A stretch of DNA of 64,000 nucleotides, taken from the NCBI GenBank assembly GCA_022747635.1, contig JAKTNV010000265.1:173501-237500 (forward strand), given 5' to 3'. Within the stretch, counting starts at the first letter, position 1. Each line of letters starts with the position of its first letter. Shown here in pieces: positions 57,061-64,000 of the stretch. The translations under genes were made by a program, and so were the position numbers. The DNA is from Hetaerina americana. Its lineage: Eukaryota; Arthropoda; Insecta; Odonata; Calopterygidae. A model generated the notes under the pieces. That model was not told the DNA's origin. It made no database searches and saw nothing but the letters and a program-made list of their open reading frames with translations.

Positions 57061-57736
57061 TTGAAGATCCCTTCCGAACCCTAATTCTCTGGGTTTCCAC
57101 TGGGTTTCAGTGAACCCCCAGAATGACCGGTCGGTCAGAAGTGGTGGGAATAAATTTTACATCGATAGTATCGAACACAGTGATATGAATTGGGGGCAAC
57201 CTTGCCGTGATATCATAGTTGTGAAAAACTCGAACTTTGCATATCAGATTAAATTCAAATACCACGCTCATACTCTAGAATTGAACATCTTCACTGAATC
57301 ACATTGCGCCAGCTACGATCACTTCAAGTTCCCCATAAGGAGTATTGTTATTTGTGTATCTTGAATCTCTTTTAAATTAGTAACAATGAAAAGCATGTCT
57401 TAGAAATATTCTTTATTTTATCCTTCATGAGTTTTCTTGCTTAAAAAAAGAAGAAAGTGTAATTTGATTTACCAATACAATTTTATATAAGTGGTTTGTA
57501 ACTTAAACCAGGAATTAGATTAAAAATTCAATGTGTAACTATCTCCAAATTTTCGATTTATTTAAATTTGTGCACCTAATTGATGGTGTTGAAACGTTTC
57601 ATGCGAAGTTTTTTTCACCAAGTATTCTTCAAAAAATAAAATACGGAAACATAAAAATAAATAAAAATAGAATAGAAAACATTAGGAATGCAACATGCAA
57701 AAGGCATTAATATTTATATCTATTGAAGTACTTATT
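57061..57736. other. AT-rich, nothing recognised
   Basis: One 84-codon plus-strand frame (57110-57364) has no motif. Confidence 0.35.
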
Positions 57737-58062
57737 AGGGGAGGCGACCGACACTTAAGGTCATTAGAGCCATTGTGGATGGGTGGATATTTTGGCAGAG
57801 GTAGGGCGTCCAGGGAGCTTCATGGAAGAGTGGAGAGAGAAACCCGGCGTTAAAATCTACCTTACTCTATTAGTGAAAGGCGCCAAGGGGTCATTCAGCT
57901 GAACGTCCCATCTAACGGAAGGCGCATTCCACTTGAAGTGCTCTTTGCACGTATCACTTCTAGTAGGGATCAGCGTGTCCTTGAAAAATCTTGCCACCTC
58001 CGTGATCTGATCCCGAACTCCCAGGGTGGGGAGCCAGGAGAGTAGCCACCACAAGCTCTAGA
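57737..58062 (-). repeat. SINE-C copy 5 (full length)
   Basis: Minus strand. The 3' side starts AGGGGAGGCGACCGACAC and the head is near 58062. GAGAGAAACCCGGCGTTA and GAAAGGCGCCAAGGGGTC match copy 1. A roughly 30-bp insertion lies in the 3' third. Imperfect flanking matches (GAAGTACTTATT / GAAATACTATTT) may be the target duplication. Confidence 0.8.
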
Positions 58063-58365
58063 AATACTATTTGCATACAGCACAGAGGGGGATTATCATG
58101 GCACCAAATCATATTTTTAGAATCGACCACTCGGATGAAACTTAAGAGAAATAGACACCGCCACCATCAGATTCAAGTAATCCTTCTTCCTCGCACGTCA
58201 CGCAAACATAAAAAAATCGAACCCAAGAAAAGGAATGTATATTAACGAAAATTAAATGATTTAGTAAAACACTCTGAATTTTGCTTTGTGTATGTAGGTA
58301 TGTATATGTATATGGTCGCGAGTTTTTTGTTTATTAGCTAATGTAATTAACAAATGCGTGGTGTG
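58063..58365. other. Nothing recognised
   Basis: Contains a short TATG tract near 58290. Confidence 0.35.
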
Positions 58366-58440
58366 GCTTCTGCCCTCACACCCCTACCCCTCTCCGGCCA
58401 CACACCCTTGCGGCGGCTTGCTATACTATTGCGTGTTAAA
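58366..58440 (+). mobile_element. LINE-A tail-only copy
   Basis: CACACCCTTGCGGCGGCTTG at 58401 matches the 3' hairpin strand of LINE-A; the outer stem is decayed. Confidence 0.5.
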
Positions 58441-60186
58441 ATGTGATCATAGTGTGTAAATAGCATTTTTATTTTTCAAACAGGGGTTCATGAGTACTCA
58501 ACGTGGATAAACCGTTTCTTGTCGTTAATTTCCCTCTCCTTCATACATTTGTTTCGGGTTCAATAGACTGACCATTTTTGAAGGGCGCTTAGCAAGCGTC
58601 ATTCAACCTTCAAGGAATGAATGAGGAATAAAACTAAATTCGAAAGTGTGATATATGCCGAAAAATCGCGGGGTGAATGTATTCCGATAAAGCGTTTCGG
58701 GTAGTCGCATCACGACCTCTGTGCATGATGACTGTGACTTTCGATATTCCTTTCGAGATATTACAAAAAAAATCAGTACGCGAGTAATGGTTCCATTGAA
58801 GTGAATTCTCTTTAGGGGTTTTTTTCACAGTCAAGGACGTGTGATAATCTCTATCCTCGGTACGAAATGATCAACGTACAGTTTTCTTTAACGTGCCTAA
58901 AAGGCGTACTTAAACAGCTTTAAAGTTATACTATGATGTCTATCTACCCTGATATCGGTGCACGCGTGTTTTTTTACGTTTAAGCTTTTGATTTGTGAGC
59001 AGCGTTATTCACTGGGAATTAAAAATAGCTTTTGTGGTAATTAACATGGTAAATTTTGTGATAGTTATCAGATTACAGTAATTTCAGTACATAATACTCA
59101 ATTATTTTCGTCGATGAATTGGCGCCGTAATAAATGTGGCACCAACGGTTCTCGGTGCAACTAACAGACGTACGTGTGTGCTTCATTCAAAAGTTAACCG
59201 AGTACTGATTAACCTCTTTGTACTTTCTTGAATACTTTTTGAAAACCTTCGAATTAAAACAAGAAATAAACGAGAGGGTTGAATTTTGCTGCTAATTGAA
59301 ACTTTCAGTTTAGAATATACAAGAAATCCCCGCAATTGTTTGAATCTATTCGGCCTCTTTCAATTTGAGAGCTTGTGCTGTAAGAGTGAGGTCATACTAT
59401 AATCTGAAGTCTCTCCTTGTGTGCTTTAAGCCTTCTTCGCCTTTCTTTCGAATAAGCACGTTCCACCGCATATTCACCACGCCCGCTTGTACTCCGTGGG
59501 AAGGTGGAAGCTGTGTCAATATTACGCCATCGCTCGCGAACCATTCTGACAAGCAACGTCATGGCTTCGTCCTCTCCCAGGAAGACGTTTCAGTGTCGAA
59601 AATGGAAGAAATGATTGATTGTGGTGAGGTAAATGGTTTAGGGATGCATAGGTCGAATATCGTTACGCGGTAATTGTTTGTATGAGTGAAAAAATAACAA
59701 CTTGTTAAATACAGCGAAGTATTCTACCCATTCAGTTTTCATTTTGCTATGGACGTACGTACATAGATTTCACGAAAGATACCGTTACAGGATAATCGTT
59801 TACCTAAGGAAGCAGTGACCATTAATGATCTGGGAAGTTTTGGAGGTGTAGAACCTAGAGTTAATCTAAATATGTGGAAATGTAAAAATTCACCTCCCTC
59901 CCCGAATACGTTTATTTGGAAAGGAATTACTTCTGTACTAGCACTTTTAGAGTTAAAAAAGGGATATTATTAGGTCGTATAATCAAAATTAGATATTAAA
60001 GTTTGACAATTTAATTAATTCTTTTACGTTCCGAGGAGTTCCCCTGTAAACATTGTTTCATCCGTAAAATTAAAAATAACTTTAAATATTGCGATGAATG
60101 AGTACATACTTGTATTGTTTGGATCACCGACAGTATAACCGAGACATTTTGGTCGGTAAATGTTGATATTTCCCCATGTATAAATA
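58441..60186. other. Nothing recognised
   Basis: Unique-looking DNA. 59365-59673 has a 102-codon plus-strand frame in a GC-richer block, no motif. Confidence 0.35.
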
Positions 60187-60187
60187 A

Positions 60188-60223
<36 letters not shown>

Positions 60224-60388
60224 ACAGATGTTGTTTTTTAAACCATAGAGACACAAAGAAATGATGACCGAGCCGTCGAAACCTCAAAACAACATATTGT
60301 GAGTGTCCTTTCTTTGTGTCTCTATGGTTTAAAAATCTACATCTGTGTTTTTATATTTTGTGCGTCGCCGAAGAGCGTTCCATTTCGA

Positions 60389-60390
<2 letters not shown>
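60187..60390. repeat. (TA)n and hairpin with hammerhead-like core, copy 4
   Basis: Following (TA)n at 60193-60220, arms 60221-60261 and 60309-60350 are inverted copies with a few mismatches. The centre reads GATGACCGAGCCGTCGAAAC. The right flank GTGCGTCGCCGAAGAGCG is the same as at 12696. Part of the left arm is deleted. Confidence 0.7.
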
Positions 60391-60441
<51 letters not shown>

Positions 60442-60513
60442 TATACACACACATACTCACATACACACACACACATATATATATATATATGTGTGTGTGT
60501 GTGTTTATGCATA

Positions 60514-60545
<32 letters not shown>

Positions 60546-60610
60546 AACACATAAATACATATACACACACATATATTTATATGAATATTATATATATATA
60601 TATATATTTT
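60391..60610. repeat. (TA)n, (CA)n and (TG)n microsatellite cluster
   Basis: Pure (TA)n at 60391-60438, then mixed CA/TA/TG repeats to 60610. The four overlapping open frames encode only Y/I/H/T repeats. Confidence 0.95.
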
Positions 60611-60618
60611 TTTTTATA

Positions 60619-60787
60619 CGGTGTGTGAAATTCACACATCAGGGTAGGAATGCCAGTTCCTTTCCCTGTGCCGATTATGGTTTCCCAGGAAGATCTGGTA
60701 CCCGGAAAATGACATAGCTTGGGTTGAGCTGCAGGTGCCCAGAGAGGCTTGCCTGGGAATCGAACCCGGGCCCCCCGTTCAGTATAG
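60619..60787 (-). repeat. SINE-A copy 6 (truncated at both ends)
   Basis: Minus strand. The TGTGAATTTCACACACC block lies at the 3' side and the B box GGTTCGATTCC at 60758-60768. The A-box half of the head is missing. TA-rich tracts flank it. Confidence 0.75.
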
Positions 60788-60794
60788 ATTTGGT

Positions 60795-60870
60795 TTTATA
60801 TATATAATCATATATACATATGTACATGTATATATATACATGTATTTTTTCATGTGTACGTATATATATT
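60795..60870. repeat. TA-rich tract
   Basis: Interrupted TATATA/TACATG repeats. Confidence 0.85.
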
Positions 60871-61864
60871 GGCCAAGCCTCAACCTGTCTCGCGTATCTT
60901 TAGATTCGGGCCTATGGCGGTAGTGGGGTTGGTTGAGTGGTGAAACGCGCTGGGATGTCACCTGAGAGTGAGGTGGATGGATAAATCGTGACTTTGGATC
61001 CTGTAGATGTTTGGAATGGATTCAGTCTGGACGATCGTCTCGCGCGCCAACTCCCTGGAACGAATTCAATCACGCCATTATCCGGAGTTAGCAGGAATCG
61101 TTCGCCTTGTGACTGCGGCAAGATTTGCTCGTGGTGGCGATCCCGAAACGCCGGCGCCAATGCGCGAATCTTTCCAATCCGATCCGTGACGTTAGTGTCG
61201 TGAGAGAAGAAGAGCGTATGTCGGCGCCAAACTTCCTGGGAAGCTCCTTGTACCACCGGAATTGGGATAAATGTCGGACAAATCAACTACGACAGTTTAA
61301 ACCATGGCTACATTGGGTGCATGCCTACAATTCGGTATGACCGAAGAGAGGGATATGCATGCACTGATAATTTCAGGTCCCCCTCGCGCGATGTCTGGTT
61401 TCAACGAAAAAACACAGCTACGAAGAAAGAGTAGGGTCGTGACGGAGGAATGTTGAAAGAGTAATAGGTTAGGATCCAAATGATTTCCAAAACTTGTTAT
61501 ATTTTTAGAAAGGTACAGGACACCTCATGAGTTTTATCGTGACACAGTGGGAATTATTCTGGCTCAAATATAATGGTAGATCCGAGATAAAATAAGAAAG
61601 ATAGATACAGTCAGAGACATGTTCAAGTGCTAATTATTCCCTCGCTCGCTACGCAATCATAACAAAACCGAATCCCAGGCCCCGACCCAGCCCAGAAGGG
61701 AAAGGAACATATTTGGCAGATGAACACGAGGAGTGCAAAAACCGCTGGCAGCGGTGTGTGGACGCGCAAGGGTACTGATTCGAAGAGTTTTGAATGACGG
61801 TATCAAGTCTGGCAATAAATTATTTTTAATCGATTCAGTCTTACTACTTTTGGGATATACCTCG
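60871..61864. other. Anonymous with a GC-rich block
   Basis: 60912-61286 has a 124-codon minus-strand frame (PTFIPIPVVQGASQEVWRR...) overlapped by plus-strand frames. There are no known domains. The CpG-rich 61030-61240 could be regulatory or an old coding segment. Confidence 0.2.
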
Positions 61865-62085
61865 TAGGTCCCGAACGCCATCTGCTGGCCAAAGAATCGG
61901 GCAGTTGGCTGCGTACACCCACCGCAGAATTCAGTGTAATTTACGTTTCTTCGATAGCTCGAGTGGTTAAGAAAATCGCCCCGGCAAGTTGATGGTCCGT
62001 GGTTCAAGTCCTGGTCAAGGAAATTAGTTCGCGCTTGTAATCTGCTCGATTCTACCAACCCCACCATACCTTCATCTTTTATATA
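61865..62085 (+). repeat. SINE-B copy 3
   Basis: The leader CGTAGGTCCCGAACGCCATC is followed by CCAAAGAATCGGGC, then the tRNA-like part with A box TAGCTCGAGTGG (61956-61967) and B box GGTTCAAGTCC (62001-62011). It matches 32468-32700 throughout, including GATTCTACC near the 3' end. It runs into the minisatellite below. Confidence 0.75.
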
Positions 62086-62089
62086 ATTA

Positions 62090-62801
62090 TGTGTGTGCGT
62101 GGGCGTGTGCGTGTGCGCGCGTCCGTCTTTGCGTGTCTGCGTCCCCGCGTGTCTGCGTCTCCGCGTGTATGCGTCTCCGCTTGTCTGCGTCTCCGCGTGT
62201 CTGCGTCTCCGCTTGTCTGCGTCTCTGCGTCTCTGCGTGTCTGCGTCTCTGTGTGTCTGCGTCTCTGCGTGTCTGCGTCTCTGCGTGTCTGCATCTCTGC
62301 GTGTCTGCGTCTCTGAGTGTCTGCGTGTCTGCGTCTCTGAGTGTCTGCGTGTCTGCGTCTCTGCGTCTCCGCGTGTCTGCGTCTCCGCGTGTCTGCGTCT
62401 CCGCGTGGCTGCGTCTCTGCGTCTCTGCGTCCCCGCGTGTCTGCGTCTCCGCTTGTCTGCGTCTCCGCGTGTCTGCGTCTCCGCGTGTCTGCGTCTCCGC
62501 GTGTCTGCGTCTCCGCGTGTCTGCGTCTCCGCTTGTCTGCGTGTCTGCGTCTCTGCGTCTCCGCGTGGCTGCGTCTCTGCGTCCCCGCGTGTCTGCGTCT
62601 CCGCTTGTCTGCGTCTCCGCGTGTCTGCGTCTCCGCTTGTCTGCGTCTCTGCGTGCCTGCGTCTCTGCGTGTCTGCGTCTATGGGTGTCCGCGTCTCCGC
62701 GTGTTTGCGTCTCCGCGTGTCTGCGTCTCTGCGTGTCTGCGTGTGAGTCTGCGTGTGCGTGTGTGTCTGCGTCTGCGTGTGCCTTTGCGTGTGTGTGTGT
62801 T

Positions 62802-62834
<33 letters not shown>

Positions 62835-62870
62835 TTGTGTGCGTGCGTGTGTAAGTATGTATGTAGCAGG
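62090..62870. repeat. 8/16-bp minisatellite, GCGTGTCT-GCGTCTCC type
   Basis: An 8-bp unit of form GCGTSTCY is organised mostly as 16-bp dimers (GCGTGTCTGCGTCTCC) over about 640 bp (62120-62750). It is bordered by (GT)n-rich sequence at 62090-62115 and 62745-62855. Because the unit has no stop codons, very long open frames appear in several frames on both strands (up to 412 codons). These are artefacts of the repeat. Confidence 0.95.
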
Positions 62871-63580
62871 AGGAATGTAAATGTGAAGAAGTCACACCCT
62901 GAATGTTATATTTTTTAAAGTGGCTTTATTCCGGTGTAGGAACTTTTTAAGCATATTATTTCATAATAATGGCTTGAGACTTTGCGCCAAGGCTGTTTAG
63001 TTGTTCCTGGGGGCGTGGCCGTTCTTATTAAACCTAGCCCGCATGCACAACCCAGCGCATGGCAACGAGCAAAACGCACAGGGATTTGAGTCGTTAGCGT
63101 AATTGATATATATTTCAATAAAATGTACACCAGCCTGATTCAGTTTTGAAGTTGAATTCTTTTTTTTTGTGCGGTGAAAACTGTTTGCCGTTGCTAGTAC
63201 GATGAAACAACTTAAACATTCTTCGACCAGTGTTAATAATATGTTATTGTAATGAACTATTGATTTGACTTTTGCTCAGAGTAAACAAAAACGAAACCTG
63301 TGCTGCTTATTAGTCGGTCCCCAAAGATATTGGTAGTCTAAGTAATCTAGATGATCTAAATGACGACTTGGACTCCAAATATCACGCGTACAACTATCGA
63401 ACACGGGTGTGGTCCATAGCGAATTCTTATAAGTGTGGGTGTGGTGTACGTTAAGAGACTCATCCCTCAGATCTTCACAGTGGACTCCCTTTAGAGTTAA
63501 CTGCTGCGTAATCGTGGCTTTACTTAATGCCGCCATTTTGTTACGGTGTATAACCTAAGCTTTGCCATTATTGCGCACGC
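62871..63580. other. Nothing recognised
   Basis: Unique-looking sequence with one 86-codon minus-strand frame (63536-63276), no motif. Confidence 0.35.
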
Positions 63581-63584
63581 GGAA

Positions 63585-63615
<31 letters not shown>

Positions 63616-63750
63616 CGCGCGCGCAAATATATATATATATTTATATACACACACACGCACACATATGTATAGAAAAAAGTATATATATATATACATATAT
63701 ATATATAGAAATATATATATATATATTTATTTATTTATTTTTTTATAAAA
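63581..63750. repeat. (TA)n with (CG)n and (CA)n blocks
   Basis: (TA)n at 63584-63612, GCGCGCGCGC at 63615-63624, then TA/CA and TTTA repeats to 63745. The alternating GC run flanked by (TA)n is itself an inverted repeat. Confidence 0.9.
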
Positions 63751-63775
63751 ATTGATTAAAACATTTTCACAGAAA

Positions 63776-63945
63776 CCCATGAAAGGACACACGTGTAGTT
63801 TTGGCGTTTCGACATCCCGGCCGTCACAGTCAGAATCAGTTCCGTTGATGATGAATGCCGTGCCGTCGAAACGTCAAAACTACATATTTGAGTGTCCTTC
63901 ATTTGTGTTTAATATATTTGTGTCGTCAGCAAAGAGCATAATTTA
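63776..63945. repeat. Hairpin with two opposed hammerhead-like cores
   Basis: The left half (63781-63838) and right half (63843-63900) are inverted copies, each ending outward in GGACACAC/GAGTGTCC-type blocks. The right core reads TTGATGATGA, stem, CCGTCGAAACGTC; the left half has the same on the minus strand. The right flank is a decayed form of the GTGCGTCGCC...GAGCG flank. Confidence 0.6.
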
Positions 63946-64000
63946 TTTAATGTATGTATATAATTTCCATCCGTATTGTTTGGCGGACACGCTAAGTTTG

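Noticed and set aside
60299..60628. 109-codon plus-strand frame
   Set aside because: Hairpin arm plus TA/CA/TG microsatellite; no protein-like content.
62120..62750. CRISPR-like array
   Set aside because: Units are contiguous with no unique spacers, in a eukaryotic repeat context.
61657..62895. 412-codon minus-strand open frame
   Set aside because: Two thirds of it is minisatellite translated into R/D/A/E/T/Q repeats; the rest crosses a SINE-B and has no motif.
62091..62918. 275-codon and overlapping plus-strand open frames
   Set aside because: Same minisatellite read in other frames; C/V/S/A/L repeats only.

Overview
The window reads as non-coding, repeat-dense nuclear DNA of a eukaryote, most likely an arthropod and probably an insect. 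The reasons are an apparently intact mariner transposase, Jockey-type and RTE/BovB-type LINE fragments, Penelope-like remnants, tRNA-derived SINEs, long (TA)n arrays, and splice-bounded coding segments rather than long open frames. I cannot name the species. I see no bacterial, viral or plasmid operon structure, no rRNA and no CRISPR array.

Layout. 1-760 is GC-rich and promoter-like. 860-5985 is a nest of LINE fragments of one family (called LINE-A here) in both orientations, ending with the best copy (3826-5985, minus). 7303-8732 holds a mariner 3' fragment and an RTE-1 fragment. 9250-9363 is the best candidate host exon (minus strand, good splice sites, one open frame of 38 codons). 11580-14240 is a cluster of a SINE, RTE-2, two large hairpins, (TA)n arrays, another SINE and an internally deleted mariner. 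18170-24390 holds RTE-2, a snap-back element, the intact mariner (20384-21694), and an RTE-1 copy split by a SINE with a perfect 13-bp target duplication. 24390-31600 is mostly unique sequence with a pyrimidine tract, a possible first exon and one SINE. 31600-33330, 34665-34880, 36560-36775, 38740-39835, 40640-40830, 42000-43640 and 44283-44925 hold further SINEs, LINE pieces, snap-back elements and a decayed mariner. 46500-58430 holds LINE-A, RTE, Penelope and Jockey relics. 60190-63945 holds hairpins, microsatellites, two SINEs and a long 8/16-bp minisatellite (62090-62870).

How the parts relate. The window looks like intron or intergenic DNA in which autonomous elements (LINE-A, RTE-1, RTE-2, mariner, Penelope-like) and at least three tRNA-derived SINE families (A, B and C here) have inserted into one another. 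(TA)n arrays sit at the 3' end of RTE-1 and on both sides of SINE-A copies, hairpins and one mariner. The most unusual component is a family of snap-back elements with a shared 5' leader, tRNA-like arms and about 10-13-bp target duplications. Next is a recurrent hairpin carrying a CTGANGA...GAAAC core that resembles the hammerhead ribozymes known from Penelope-like terminal repeats. All family names and element boundaries are my reading of the sequence; no database search was possible.
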